A DNA stretch of 64,000 bases from Porphyridium purpureum (GCA_008690995.1 VRMN01000001.1:2480001-2544000); one strand, 5' to 3'. Positions 46,284 through 56,156 are shown, numbered from the stretch's first letter. The notes: generated by a model from the letters alone, not told the origin. A program made the numbers and translations.

Positions 46284-48770
46284 TCAGAAGATCATGTCAT
46301 CGTCAAAATCATTCGCAATCTCGTCCAGCTCTTTCAGTGCCCCCGGGGGCGTGGCTTCCAAGCCCCGCGGACTGTCACGTCTTGGTGGCGGTATGACGGA
46401 TGGCTTCGGTGCGCTTCCGAAACCTGGCATTGCCGGCGATCTTGCGCGGACATCTGCCTTGGGTGCAGGCGCATTTGCCCAGCTCGGGATTCCACTACCG
46501 CCAGTGCTTCCTCCCGATGGGGTACTTTGCTGGTTCAGTTGAGGCGCCGCACTGAGAACAAATTCTCCACCTGGGCGACCTGCAATCCAAGGCGGCCGAT
46601 GGGTTTGAGCGGAGCTCGTTCTGCTTTGTTCAAATGGAGAACCGTTCTTCAAAGCCTGCTGCGCGAGCGCGTCTCCCGATCCGCGAAGGTCTGGCTCCGC
46701 GCCTGGTGTCCGCGACGGAATCTTCGGCGGCGTCTGCTGCGCTTGTTGCGGCTGATTTTGCCCATACTGGTGCTGTTGATGCTCTTGTGTGTGAGCCAAC
46801 ATTCCCGCAGAGTGATTCTGAGTTTGTACATATTGCGGAGACTGTAGTTGCACTTTCGGTTGCGGTTGCGGTTGCATTTGCGATTGCCTATGCGCTTGCA
46901 CTTGTCTTTGTTGTTGTTGTTGTTGTTGTTGTTGCTGTTGTTGCTGTTGTTGCTGTTGCTGTGGCTGCTGCTGCTGCTGCTGCGAAGCCCACGACGCTCC
47001 ACTGAATCCTCCTACGGGGAAAGAAGGAGGGGATGCAACGGAAGCCTCGTGCTTTTCGGCGACAGGACCACTAGATACATGGCTTGGACCCGCAGCCATT
47101 GGAAGCGGTGGTCTACTCCCAGATTTTGATTCAGGCTGCGAGTACGAATTGCTTTGGCTTCGCACTTTCAGCGACTCGATCCAGTTCGGATCCACACTGA
47201 CTTCAAGAAGCGGTTTGAGAAACTGAATATCTACGCCACTCGCCTGCAATGACACCAAATTCACAAGATCGTCCCCGCGTACACCAAGGGATGTACCGCG
47301 GGCCAAAGTATTCACCGGAAAAGCTACCACCTGCTGGAAAATCTCTGCGTCACCAATTAAGTATTCGACATATTCTTTGTCCGACAAAAGTCGCTGCCTT
47401 TTAGATGCGCCATCATCCCCCGCGGACGCTGTTGCACTCTCGGAATCGCTTTTTTGCCGGGCACCTTGCTCAAGGTCGTATGCAAACATCTCTTGAAGGA
47501 CATGCATTGACGTTTCCCCCAAGTCGCCAACCATATTCGCCAATGAGCGTGCGTAATCGCGGACGCGCACGGTCGAACTCCCTCCGATGCGCACGGAACC
47601 AATGCTTGCATTCGTGCCCGTCGGTGCTGATGTTTTCTTGGCAGTCCCAGCACCAATCAGCAATTTTTGTGCCGGAATGTCGATCTCGAGTTTCGGCCTT
47701 GGAATCAGACGCTGTTGATTCGCATGCTGATCCTTTAAGTTAGTACCAGGCCGGATATTGTAGTAATGCAGCAGTATATTCATGAGCGCCTTTTCCTCGG
47801 TCGGGCAATGAAACATGGGCGGCATTTTGAATGCTGGAGGTATATAAGCCATCCTACCGTCATCATCGTCGTCGTCGTCATCATCTAGATCAGATCCCAT
47901 ATCTCTAGGGTCAGGTGTGTGCACATTGGACCGCGTAGGAGTTGCATGTACAGCCAAATTGCCATCTTGGTCTCTAGAGAACACTCCCAAAGACCCGCGT
48001 GGACGCTCGAGATTGTCGCGCTGTACTCCAGTTCCGCCTTGTGGGTGAGTCGGAGGAAGTCTTTGCCCGTCCGGAGAACCGTTTGCGTGTGCTTGCTGCG
48101 CGTCTTGAAACCGTTGTTGCTGTTTGATGGACTGCACGTCGTCGTGGTACTGCTTCAACGCCGACCGGCACAGTTTCAAGCTAATGTCGCGCAATTTACC
48201 GGCCTGCTTGGCAAATATCGAGGTGGGTTCATTGAAGAGCTCGCAGTTGGACCAAATCAGCTCGAGATCTTCCTCAAAGTGTTCGAATGAGCGGTACTCG
48301 TTACGCATCACTTTCGATCGGCACGTGCTCAAGTCCATGGGGTTCTTGATGACATCGCTGTAGCCGGGCACCGCACGAACAGGAACTGGTTCGAGGAAAA
48401 TCCCGCGGGTGTCGCGCTTGAACAACGCGTCCAGTACGAATACGAACGCCCGGCGCAGCGCGTCCCTTGTTGTCCTTGGCGGCTTGTTCGGCGCGGCGGA
48501 CACAGCCCCTCCCCCGGCGCCTCCGGCGGAAAACTTGAGGTTCGAAGCATCTTCTTGGACCAATGATGCTTTGCTCCTGTTTACCTGGCCGCGTGCCACC
48601 AAGTTCGCGTACAGCGCGCGCCCCAAATTCTGGTCCTCGTCGAGCTTGTCGTCGGAGCCAGCAGACTGCGACGCGGAAGCCGCGCTGTACGTCCCCGCAC
48701 GCCGCCGCCCTTTCGCACGCGCTTTATTGTCCCGCCCTTGGGAGCGTGCCCGGGCGCTGTCGCGAGGCAT
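46284..48770 (-). CDS. Bromodomain protein with poly-Gln tract
   Basis: Chromatin reader of 828 residues. A Lys/Arg-rich N-terminus leads to one bromodomain at about 110-205 (GIFLEPVPVRAVPGYSDVIK, PMDLSTCRSKVMRNEYRSF, NCELFNEP), whose NPMDxST and asparagine region suit acetyl-lysine binding. The closest resemblance is to BRD7/BRD9-type bromodomains, but the rest does not match them. An Asp run (near 47870), an unidentified helical region (about 320-520) and a Gln-rich C-terminal third with an almost uninterrupted poly-Gln (46900-46990) follow. The frame is open to an ATG at 49085, but promoter-like GTACAG elements lie at 48880-48956, inside that extension, so ATG 48770 is preferred. Confidence 0.78.
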   Translation of the reverse strand: MPRDSARARSQGRDNKARAKGRRRAGTYSAASASQSAGSDDKLDEDQNLGRALYANLVARGQVNRSKASLVQEDASNLKFSAGGAGGGAVSAAPNKPPRTTRDALRRAFVFVLDALFKRDTRGIFLEPVPVRAVPGYSDVIKNPMDLSTCRSKVMRNEYRSFEHFEEDLELIWSNCELFNEPTSIFAKQAGKLRDISLKLCRSALKQYHDDVQSIKQQQRFQDAQQAHANGSPDGQRLPPTHPQGGTGVQRDNLERPRGSLGVFSRDQDGNLAVHATPTRSNVHTPDPRDMGSDLDDDDDDDDDGRMAYIPPAFKMPPMFHCPTEEKALMNILLHYYNIRPGTNLKDQHANQQRLIPRPKLEIDIPAQKLLIGAGTAKKTSAPTGTNASIGSVRIGGSSTVRVRDYARSLANMVGDLGETSMHVLQEMFAYDLEQGARQKSDSESATASAGDDGASKRQRLLSDKEYVEYLIGDAEIFQQVVAFPVNTLARGTSLGVRGDDLVNLVSLQASGVDIQFLKPLLEVSVDPNWIESLKVRSQSNSYSQPESKSGSRPPLPMAAGPSHVSSGPVAEKHEASVASPPSFPVGGFSGASWASQQQQQQPQQQQQQQQQQQQQQQQQQRQVQAHRQSQMQPQPQPKVQLQSPQYVQTQNHSAGMLAHTQEHQQHQYGQNQPQQAQQTPPKIPSRTPGAEPDLRGSGDALAQQALKNGSPFEQSRTSSAQTHRPPWIAGRPGGEFVLSAAPQLNQQSTPSGGSTGGSGIPSWANAPAPKADVRARSPAMPGFGSAPKPSVIPPPRRDSPRGLEATPPGALKELDEIANDFDDDMIF
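46900..46990 (-). repeat. CAA/CAG trinucleotide repeat in the bromodomain gene
   Basis: About 90 bases of mixed CAA and CAG (minus strand) coding about 27 Gln with one Pro interruption. The mixed codons indicate an older tract. Confidence 0.9.
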
Positions 48771-49278
48771 TCCGGCATGCAAGCAGCACGCAACCCGCCG
48801 CGGCACTCCTCCGCGCAACGCACACACTACGCGCCAACCTAGAGTGCGCGCGCGCGCATACACGTCTTTCTCTCGCACACACTGTACCTTATTCGTTTTC
48901 TGTCCGAGGGTGTAACTGTACTTTACTGCCTCGATAGGAGTACAGCGTGTGTACACTGGGCGTTCATGATGTCGGCTCGAAACGCCTCGCGACTGATGTT
49001 CACGCAGACTAGGAGACGGGCTGTCAAAGCCGACCAGCATATAAGTAACATTCACCTTGAGGTCTGCGCACAGAGCACGTTTCATTCTTCCGTGTGCCAG
49101 GAATTCAGGAATCCGGAAAGATTTAAGGCTAATTTACGATTGGAAAGAGAAAGTCTTCGAATTTATTATTAGAATACGTGCCTTTTCACTGGGTCTGAAC
49201 AAGAAATAGTTCATCTATCTCTTATCCAATTTTCTTGCCCAGGGGATGCCACAGCAGCATATTATCACACCTCTCAAC
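48771..49278. promoter_or_regulatory. Upstream region of the bromodomain gene
   Basis: About 500 bases. CACTGTAC at 48880-48887, AACTGTAC at 48914-48921, and GTACAGCG plus GTACAC at 48940-48956 form a cluster 110-190 bases upstream of the minus-strand ATG; the first reads GTACAGTG in gene orientation. The rest holds nothing recognisable. Confidence 0.45.
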
Positions 49279-49617
49279 TTACAAGCCAAATTGATGGGGC
49301 AGCCACAAGATCTGGTCCACAAGTCCCGGATGTTCTGGGCTCACAATGTTCGTGACAAGTCCCACAACAAAGAAGATCATCGCAAGACGTCCGTTGACGC
49401 GCTCAGCGTACGCGGTCCAACCCGCCTGGCGCGGAAGCTCTTCAGCTTGTCGCAGCTGCTCCCTCTGCTTGTCCAACACATCTTTGCTGTCGTCTTTCAA
49501 AGCCACAATGGTTTTCGTGTTACGGCGCGACACAGGCGCACTCTTGAAAGAAATCTGCTTCTGCGAAACTGGTACGCGGTTCGCCGCAATGCCACACCCG
49601 TTCACGAAAGCTGCCAT
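49279..49617 (-). CDS. One-helix chlorophyll-binding-like protein (HLIP/OHP type) A
   Basis: Small thylakoid protein of the light-harvesting superfamily, thought to bind chlorophyll and carotenoid transiently and protect photosystems under high light or during assembly. The 112-residue precursor starts at ATG 49617. About 38 Ser/Arg/Lys-rich residues look like a transit peptide. A charged linker follows, then a single membrane helix with the superfamily motif AERVNGRLAM (71-80; E72, N75, R77), followed by FFVVGLVTNIVSPEH. There is no second helix. The divergent partner at 50219 shares the same post-helix VSPxHP sequence, so the two arose by duplication. Confidence 0.88.
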   Translation of the reverse strand: MAAFVNGCGIAANRVPVSQKQISFKSAPVSRRNTKTIVALKDDSKDVLDKQREQLRQAEELPRQAGWTAYAERVNGRLAMIFFVVGLVTNIVSPEHPGLVDQILWLPHQFGL

Positions 49618-50218
49618 TTTCTCTCTAAAGTTCACAACCGTTCCGTCAATCCCGTCACTACTCTTCTTCTACTCAGTGCAGCTTGTCCACGAATTATCCT
49701 CTTGTTACTTCTGCTCTCGCTACCGCTCTATCTCTGAGATTTCGCTGGCACGGATCATCCTTAAGTAGCCATCACAGGCAGCAGTGTGCTTCCATGGCCA
49801 TCAGCTTTGCCGTGGCTTTGTTGCCACGACTTCAGCTGCTTTGCGTCGCTTTGCGCACTGAAGCATCGCTCGCACCCTGGAAGCATCACGTTCCACCGTG
49901 TCCGGCCCCAGTAACAGTCCGCTTACAACCAGCAAGTACAGCCAAGTAAACCGGTTTATTTGGCTTTGCGTTGCTCCGGCTTTGCGGTCCGCGTCACCAG
50001 GAAGAAGCGCGGGAACCGCGTCGCGCGCATTCCAACGGAGAAGTTGGAACGGTGGAAGGAGTAGTGCATGGCTCCCAGTCAACATGATGCACTCGCTCCT
50101 GGCTGTATAAAATGCCAGAGGCATACTGCCGCACTGGCCAGAATCTTGCAGTGCATGTGTCCAGAGAAAGTAAGGCAAAGATCGCAAGTGAAATAGACGA
50201 GCAAAGTTTAAGAATATA
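49618..50218. promoter_or_regulatory. Bidirectional upstream region of the two one-helix protein genes
   Basis: About 600 bases between divergent related genes. A perfect TATAAAA at 50106-50112 lies about 107 bases before the plus-strand gene. A minus-strand frame over 49801-50412 overlaps the second gene antisense and is not accepted. Co-regulation by light is inferred from the arrangement only. Confidence 0.5.
50106..50112 (+). promoter_or_regulatory. TATA box of one-helix protein B
   Basis: TATAAAA, the best TATA consensus seen in the window, about 107 bases before the ATG. Confidence 0.5.
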
Positions 50219-50515
50219 ATGGCGTTTGTATCATTGACTGGTGTATCGACTGTATCAGCCAAACAATTCAAGGCAACGTGCGCCAAGTCGGCGTCGGTGT
50301 CGCGTGGCAACGGCAAAGTTATCGTGGCTGCGGCTCCGCAAACGCAGGAGGACAAGAAAGTGAGGCCTGGCTTCAACGTCAAGAACGAGGTTCTAAATGG
50401 CCGTGCTGCCATGATTGGGTTTGTCCTTGCGCTTGTGACGGAGATTGTATCTCCTCAGCATCCGACCCTGCTCCAACAAGTTCATGCGCTCCTGCCATTC
50501 GTTCCTTCCTTGTAA
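50219..50515 (+). CDS. One-helix chlorophyll-binding-like protein (HLIP/OHP type) B
   Basis: A 98-residue precursor similar to its divergent neighbour. The first 38 residues are rich in Ser, Ala, Thr and Lys and end with VIVAAA, a typical plastid cleavage context. One membrane helix follows with NEVLNGRAAM (E57, N60, R62) and IGFVLALVTEIVSPQHP. The Glu-Arg pair of the superfamily is present, so chlorophyll ligation is possible. Red algal plastids can encode a similar protein (ycf17); these nuclear copies are separate. Confidence 0.9.
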   Translation: MAFVSLTGVSTVSAKQFKATCAKSASVSRGNGKVIVAAAPQTQEDKKVRPGFNVKNEVLNGRAAMIGFVLALVTEIVSPQHPTLLQQVHALLPFVPSL

Positions 50516-50959
50516 TTGGTAATTATAGACGGGATCGCTGAAGCATTGTTTAAGTCGGCAGTCACAGAGAGACTTTCCAGATTTCTCACAGTAAACTCAT
50601 AAATCTCTCTGTAAATCGCTCGCGCACCATCCCACCGTGTAGAGTGGACAGTCCTCCGGGTTGAAGGTCGACACCAGTGACTGTTTGTACTCGTTGGTTG
50701 TAACATGGCTCGTGAATCAAAGTGTGACGCAGTGTCACGTGCGTTGACACAGCCAGAGAGGTGAGTTTCCGATGTGGGATGTGAACTCCGTCCAAACCAA
50801 ACACAACCTGTGCCTTTCTACCTCTAACTTTCGCTGCTGCTTCACAAAGAAGGAGTTGAACCATTCACTGAATGAAACCTACAGCTCTGCTACACAGTCA
50901 CAGCACCGCAATCATGCGAGCAAATATCTACGCTTTCATTGAGCACAACCACTTTCGAC
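50516..50959. other. Convergent intergenic region, no gene seen
   Basis: About 440 bases between one-helix protein B and the CtlX-like gene; presumably 3' untranslated sequence. Confidence 0.4.
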
Positions 50960-52756
50960 TTAGAACAATTCAGCTATTGCGCAGCGAACGCCTCCGCCGC
51001 CAATCCTTTCCAGCGTACTGACGTCGGCATGAACGATATCGGCAACACCGCTCCGGATGATTTCCTTCTGTTCGTCATTGAATGCACGGAAAGCGCGCGA
51101 GCTCATGGCAAGCACTGGGTCGCCATAGAAACTTTCCAGTTCCAGCACATTCCCACAAAATTGCTCCACTTGTGCCTGTGAAATATCTACAATGCGTTTA
51201 CCCGTGCTCTTGAGCATATCCACCACGGCATCACGCTGGCTCGCATCATGAATGGATTCCGTGCAGATCACCGCAATGTGCGTGCCCACGCACATCATCA
51301 CATTTGTGTGATAAATCGGCCGACCATGCGGGTCAAACGACTCAAAGGGCACGAGTTTGTATCCCATCATGCGCGCCCACGACTGGGCCAGCTGTGGGTC
51401 GGTTCTCTCGCTGATACACGCGTACGCGATCCGGTTTACTCGGTCGAGCACAAGCGAACCCGTACCTTCCAAGAAGCGTGGCGACTTCATGCGCTCCGAG
51501 CGTGTGAGGTCAGCGACATATGTGTAACGCTCAAATGCATGCAGTCGGTCCAAGAACTCTGGGCGGCGCTCCTTGCGGCGGTTCAACGGCTTCATGGGAT
51601 ACAGCACAAGCGTGCACTCGCCCACCTCCAAGTCAGTATGCGTCGAAAACCAGTTGTTCGGAAACACAGCATCCGGCGTTCCGTGATGGTCACTGTGAGT
51701 AAACAAGTGTGCGCGCACACCCGCACAACCGTTGCCACGTAAAGTTAGAGCTGTATACAGCGCATTGTACTCCAAAAGCACCTGGGCTCGAATAGCCTCG
51801 TCGTACAGACGTTCTGCGTCTTCCGATGAGCCTGTTGCCGACGCTGCAGCCGCCATGTAGTGGTTGTCCAGCGCCGCATCTGGATTTGAGTGAAATGCAG
51901 TCGGTGCGACCATCAGCACATGATTGGTAGACTGTTGCACAGGCAACTTGTCCATTTCGCTCAGTCGCTGCATGTGGCTGGTTGAGTCACAGGGAAGTAC
52001 ACGGTAACCCTCCTCATGAAACCACTCAACCAGATTAACGTCATGGCGCCTCAGCACGAAGCGCGAGTCTCCCATTTTGGTAGAAAGCTCGTCCGTTGAA
52101 GCTAAGGGCAAGCCGCCGTCGACTTTTTGCGAGGCACCGGCGGAATTTGCACTTACTTTTACGTACTCGTTGACCAGTCGCTGGCGCGGAAACTTGGATG
52201 CAGATCTCAGCATTGCAACGGCGTCATTTGCCGGCACGCCCATCACCTGCTTCAGCGTTGCGCGGTCCAATTGCCGACCGAAAACGTCACGCACCGCAAC
52301 CACGCGATCCATCGAGTCAAATACGCCACTCCGGATCGCGTGCCCCAACGCGCCGTAGGTGGTTTTCAACCCCACCCCCACCATGCATGTCTGCGGCGAC
52401 AGCATCATCACATCGTCTTCATGTAAATAATCATGCGGCGCAAACTGCAGCGCACGTAGCCGACGCATGAGCATGCTCAGCACGGACTCATTGCTTTCCT
52501 TCATGCCTTGGCCTCCTGCGAGTGCCAGCGATCGCATAGGCGGCTGCAAACGCGCCGCCTGTGTCGCCTGCCGCGCCTCCACTACTCCTACCTCAGAATC
52601 CGGCACGCCCTGTAGCCGCCCGTGCGCCTCGCTCCTCGCTGAATTCTGTGAGCACATTCTCCTCAACGCTTGCCATTGCTCCGCTGCGAACGGAGTTGCA
52701 GCGCGGCACCGCGCCACGCACCTGGCGTGGCTTAGCGCTTCCATTAGTACCACCAT
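50960..52756 (-). CDS. CtlX/arginine deiminase-related hydrolase with long N-terminal half
   Basis: The C-terminal half (about 275-598) belongs to the guanidino-group modifying superfamily and resembles bacterial CtlX (citrulline hydrolase). Signatures are LMVAPTAFHSNP, TPDAVFPNNWFSTH, PMKPLNRRKERRPE, FLEGTGSLVLDR, IYHTNVMMCVG and the closing GGGGVRCAIAE, where the last Cys is the expected nucleophile. Family CtlX proteins are about 310 residues, so this is almost twice as long. The first 45 residues look like a mitochondrial presequence (Arg, Ala, Ser). Residues about 100-260 include DDVMMLSPQTCMVGVGLKTT, reminiscent of the EGGD-VLS-GIS region of arginine deiminases, which suggests a degenerate second unit; this is inference. 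Substrate may be citrulline, arginine or a derivative. Confidence 0.8.
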   Translation of the reverse strand: MVVLMEALSHARCVARCRAATPFAAEQWQALRRMCSQNSARSEAHGRLQGVPDSEVGVVEARQATQAARLQPPMRSLALAGGQGMKESNESVLSMLMRRLRALQFAPHDYLHEDDVMMLSPQTCMVGVGLKTTYGALGHAIRSGVFDSMDRVVAVRDVFGRQLDRATLKQVMGVPANDAVAMLRSASKFPRQRLVNEYVKVSANSAGASQKVDGGLPLASTDELSTKMGDSRFVLRRHDVNLVEWFHEEGYRVLPCDSTSHMQRLSEMDKLPVQQSTNHVLMVAPTAFHSNPDAALDNHYMAAAASATGSSEDAERLYDEAIRAQVLLEYNALYTALTLRGNGCAGVRAHLFTHSDHHGTPDAVFPNNWFSTHTDLEVGECTLVLYPMKPLNRRKERRPEFLDRLHAFERYTYVADLTRSERMKSPRFLEGTGSLVLDRVNRIAYACISERTDPQLAQSWARMMGYKLVPFESFDPHGRPIYHTNVMMCVGTHIAVICTESIHDASQRDAVVDMLKSTGKRIVDISQAQVEQFCGNVLELESFYGDPVLAMSSRAFRAFNDEQKEIIRSGVADIVHADVSTLERIGGGGVRCAIAELF

Positions 52757-53396
52757 CGCGCCTTTGCAAGCAAGAGACTAGCAGGGCAGGAAGAGACACG
52801 AAGAGAGGCAAGCAGATTAGGAAAGTAGGCGCGCTCGGCTAGCCGGAGAGCCGTCACAGCCTTCTTCTCGCGCCTACATCAACCTCATCAAGCCACTCCT
52901 GTCACCCTCGGCTCTAAGGCGCGCAGGCACTCGGCATGTGGCCGTCCACTGTCATCCATCTTATATCAAAAAGGAGCCGTTTTTATATACATAAGGTACA
53001 GTGAGTCGATTCGTGTACAGCGGCTCACCGCAAAGCTTTGTCGCCTCAGCGCGGCACGGCGGGACGATCGCGGAACGGCACAGGCTCGTTTGCCTCTGCT
53101 TGAGCGTCGGCGTTTGCGCGCACGGTGGATCACACGCGCTTGACACTTGGATGGTGCCGACTCATTCTCTTTTATTTCAATGAACCGCCGATTCCTATTC
53201 AATGTACATAGACAACGTCCTCCTCAAGGTCGAGCTCGTGACAAGCGGCACGCCTTGCTTCTCAGTAGCTAGCCGTCTTCGCTTTCGGAAGCCGCATTCC
53301 GACGCGATCTTCTTTCTTGCAACTCATGCGTCAATTGCACGCGAGCCATGAGCATGTCGTAAGTCCATCGACAAACGAGCCTCGCTACAAATGAAT
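52757..53396. promoter_or_regulatory. Upstream region of the CtlX-like gene
   Basis: About 640 bases. GTACAGTG at 52996-53003 lies about 240 bases upstream of the minus-strand ATG, on the plus strand, with GTGTACAG at about 53013-53020. TTTATATAC lies at 52982-52990. No gene is accepted here. Confidence 0.4.
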
Positions 53397-56156
53397 TCAC
53401 TTCAAGTCCTTCGTGTCTTCCTCCAAGCTCCTCTGCAACTGTGAGCGCGTCCGCACGACAGCCGACCCCGGAGAATCCTTTTCTCTCCTTGAATTCAGTG
53501 TCTGATGCTGTATTACTGTTTTTTCTCGTGCTCGGACTGCACCGCATCCGCCTTGCCTTGACAGTGGCGGTGGCCAAACCTGACGCGCAGATGGGGATTG
53601 CTCCGGCGATGCCGACGGAGGCTCCGGTGAATGCACACCGCACACACGAGTCGCTGCATCATTGGCGCCTCCTTCGTCCGCCGGTGGCACAAGCCTGCCT
53701 ACTTGATCGTCGTTTGAACTCACACGCCCCGTCGGCAGGGCAAGGGCTCCAGAGGAGCCGATCAAATCATGTAGGTCGGTTCGTCGGGTGACTTCTGGAG
53801 AGTCCAGCGATGCCACTGTCACGTTGTGTGCTGTGTATTCGGTGTCCTTCGTTGCCTGGTCCTCGGGAATGATCGATTCAACCGGATAATATCTGCTCCC
53901 AAGGTCTTCACCCATCGTCGAAGTACCGTTCGCGTGCGCCGCATGCTGTTCTGCGACAGAGTCCCGGGGCTGCGGCACACGGGCTGTAGCTGATGCTGCG
54001 GCAGCTATGCGCTCGCCTTCAGAACTCTGACCGCACGACACGCAAATCCCGCGCGCGTGCACGCTCAACACTTGCTCCAGTCGTGCACGCTCGCGCTCAC
54101 ATTCTTGCAGCTCAAGCTTGAGTCGCTTTGAGCGTGCGTACAATCCCGCAATACCGCTCTCGTACACGCTGAGCGCCTTCTCTTCGCCTACCTGCGACGT
54201 CACCATATCCAATTCCCCAGCGACCGTCTCGACGCGATGACAGGATTGACCTCCATTGCTACGGTCCGCGTCGCCGTTATTCTTAAACAGCAGAAAGGGT
54301 GCCACACAGGGCGCGGCTTTCATCATAGACGAGGACGATGTCCCCAACTTCCACAAGTCTTCATAGAAGGGCTGAAACTCCGTGTCCCAAAGGTCCTTGT
54401 CCCGAGTAATACGAATCGAGAAGTCTTCCGAATGCTGATGCGTCAGAACCTTCTTCACCGCATTCGGGTGTGACCTGCTGACCAAATGAAGGGGTCTCTT
54501 GGTGGCGTCTACAATAAGCTCTCGGTCCTGCAAACAATCCCGGAAGAGCGCGTTTACGCAGCATGCCTCATACAGCAGCCGGTGCTTCCGAATGACATTG
54601 CGCAGCGTGTGTGCGATCGAGTAATTAAAATGCGTGCGCAGCTGCACTTCCACCAGATGACGTAAGCTCCGGATCTGGATCCCACGCGATTCCACATCTT
54701 CGATACACTTGCGTGTAAAGCGAGCCACTCCAGACTCCTCCATCGGCTCCGGGCCGACGTCTCTGCGTATTGCTTCGGAATTCATACCGACAGCCGAGCT
54801 GGCACGAGCATGGGGCGGCCGTGCGGATTTCCCAGTATCAATACCACCAGCCTGTTCATCAGCTACCTCTTGATGACCTTGCTGGCCACCTCGCTCAGGC
54901 TGCGGCGATTGCCGCGCAGGAGAACGCGGCTTATTCGAGGCTGAAGTCATCAAAAGCGCTAGCCGGACGTCCTCGCACTCATTCTGGAATTGGGGATCCA
55001 GATCTTGCGGCAGTTGATCCAGTCGATGAGAATACGCTCGGTCATTCGCAACAGCATCAAGCGACCCAGGGGAATGTTTCGATGGTCCCGGTGAGGGCAG
55101 TTCTACACACAGCACGTCTCCATGCTGGGTGTCCATGACGGCCTGGACCATTACACGGGCACGTATGATGTCGCTTACGGAGAATGACAGCATGTCGTTT
55201 TCATCCAGCAAACCCCACATCGTCCGAAAATTCATCACGCGGCCCCACGGCGTGTCCGGTGACGACAGGCCTATCGCCAGCTCTGGCCCGTCCTTGCCAC
55301 TCTTCCAGTTCTTGCGCTTCCTCCGCGTTCCAACCGGGAGGTCTCCTGGAGCCTCCACCTTGTCCCTTTCCTCGTGGATGTCGATATGTGTGCGTTGCTC
55401 TGGTGGCTTCGTGTTCTCCTTGATGATTTTTGCCTTGGAGCCGACTCGTGGCATTACATTGGGCGGCTTCAGATGTGTGGCTATGGGAGTATCAGCTCCC
55501 GCAGGCCTTACAGCTTTGAACATTTCTCGACTTCGCCCTGGCTTGGAACCAACACCACGAGCGGATCCAGATGCTCCTGCAGGAACCACTCGAGTTGCGG
55601 CTGGCCGCTGCTCATGGTGTATGTGCATGCGAGCGACAGATTGTTGCTGAACGCGCGAAGGCTGCCAGCCCGCCGCACCTTGTGGCTGCCATGTAAAGTC
55701 GGCTCCAGACACCGAACGTAGCCTTTGGGCGGCGTGTGCGTCAGGCTGCTGAGTCTGCCCGCCTGACTTCGAGCTCCCAGCATAATCACTCCAAGTCGAG
55801 AGCGGGAAACCAAGTTCGCCTGTCATATCCGCTTCATCATCCAGAGCCCCCATCACATACTCGAGAGGGTGTCCTGGCACTTGATGCATGAATGAGGACC
55901 CAATCAGATTACTCGGCTTTCCTGCCTCTGCAGCAGCGGCATCTTCTGCAGCGGTTCTCGGACTTTGGACACCAGCATGCCCAGACGGCAGGAGCGATGA
56001 TGGAAAGAACGTCTCGCGCTCCTCTTTATCTTCCTGAGGCCGCCGCTGTGACGACTCCTGAACCGCCGCGTGTGGCGAGTCCGCACTCCCCGCAGCACGT
56101 GAACCAGTCTTCATCTTCAGCACCGAATCTTGCACTTTGGTGGATCTTGCTGTCAT
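53397..56156 (-). CDS. Large unknown protein with central helical region and coiled coil
   Basis: Uninterrupted frame of 919 residues from ATG 56156. The first 270 residues are disordered, rich in Ser, Gln, Gly and Pro. At about 275-360 is a conserved-looking stretch (WKSGKDGPELAIGLSSPDTP, FRTMWGLLDENDMLSFSVSD). At about 470-620 is a helical, basic and aromatic region with several His and Cys (RKCIEDVESRGIQIRSLRHL, IAHTLRNVIRKHRLLYEACC). At about 685-725 a short coiled coil is followed by CVSCG. The rest is disordered. It could be a transcription or chromatin factor, but no named domain is recognised. A different minus-strand frame continues to 53269 with a tidy acidic end, so an alternative 3' exon is conceivable. 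Confidence 0.6.
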   Translation of the reverse strand: MTARSTKVQDSVLKMKTGSRAAGSADSPHAAVQESSQRRPQEDKEERETFFPSSLLPSGHAGVQSPRTAAEDAAAAEAGKPSNLIGSSFMHQVPGHPLEYVMGALDDEADMTGELGFPLSTWSDYAGSSKSGGQTQQPDAHAAQRLRSVSGADFTWQPQGAAGWQPSRVQQQSVARMHIHHEQRPAATRVVPAGASGSARGVGSKPGRSREMFKAVRPAGADTPIATHLKPPNVMPRVGSKAKIIKENTKPPEQRTHIDIHEERDKVEAPGDLPVGTRRKRKNWKSGKDGPELAIGLSSPDTPWGRVMNFRTMWGLLDENDMLSFSVSDIIRARVMVQAVMDTQHGDVLCVELPSPGPSKHSPGSLDAVANDRAYSHRLDQLPQDLDPQFQNECEDVRLALLMTSASNKPRSPARQSPQPERGGQQGHQEVADEQAGGIDTGKSARPPHARASSAVGMNSEAIRRDVGPEPMEESGVARFTRKCIEDVESRGIQIRSLRHLVEVQLRTHFNYSIAHTLRNVIRKHRLLYEACCVNALFRDCLQDRELIVDATKRPLHLVSRSHPNAVKKVLTHQHSEDFSIRITRDKDLWDTEFQPFYEDLWKLGTSSSSMMKAAPCVAPFLLFKNNGDADRSNGGQSCHRVETVAGELDMVTSQVGEEKALSVYESGIAGLYARSKRLKLELQECERERARLEQVLSVHARGICVSCGQSSEGERIAAAASATARVPQPRDSVAEQHAAHANGTSTMGEDLGSRYYPVESIIPEDQATKDTEYTAHNVTVASLDSPEVTRRTDLHDLIGSSGALALPTGRVSSNDDQVGRLVPPADEGGANDAATRVCGVHSPEPPSASPEQSPSARQVWPPPLSRQGGCGAVRAREKTVIQHQTLNSRREKDSPGSAVVRTRSQLQRSLEEDTKDLK

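Noticed and set aside
48771-49085. Upstream extension of the bromodomain frame to ATG 49085
   Set aside because: It would place the promoter-like TGTAC cluster inside the coding region, and its translation is unstructured; ATG 48770 is more likely.
49801-50412. Minus-strand frame of 203 codons
   Set aside because: It lies antisense to one-helix protein B and the shared upstream region, and its translation has no family features.
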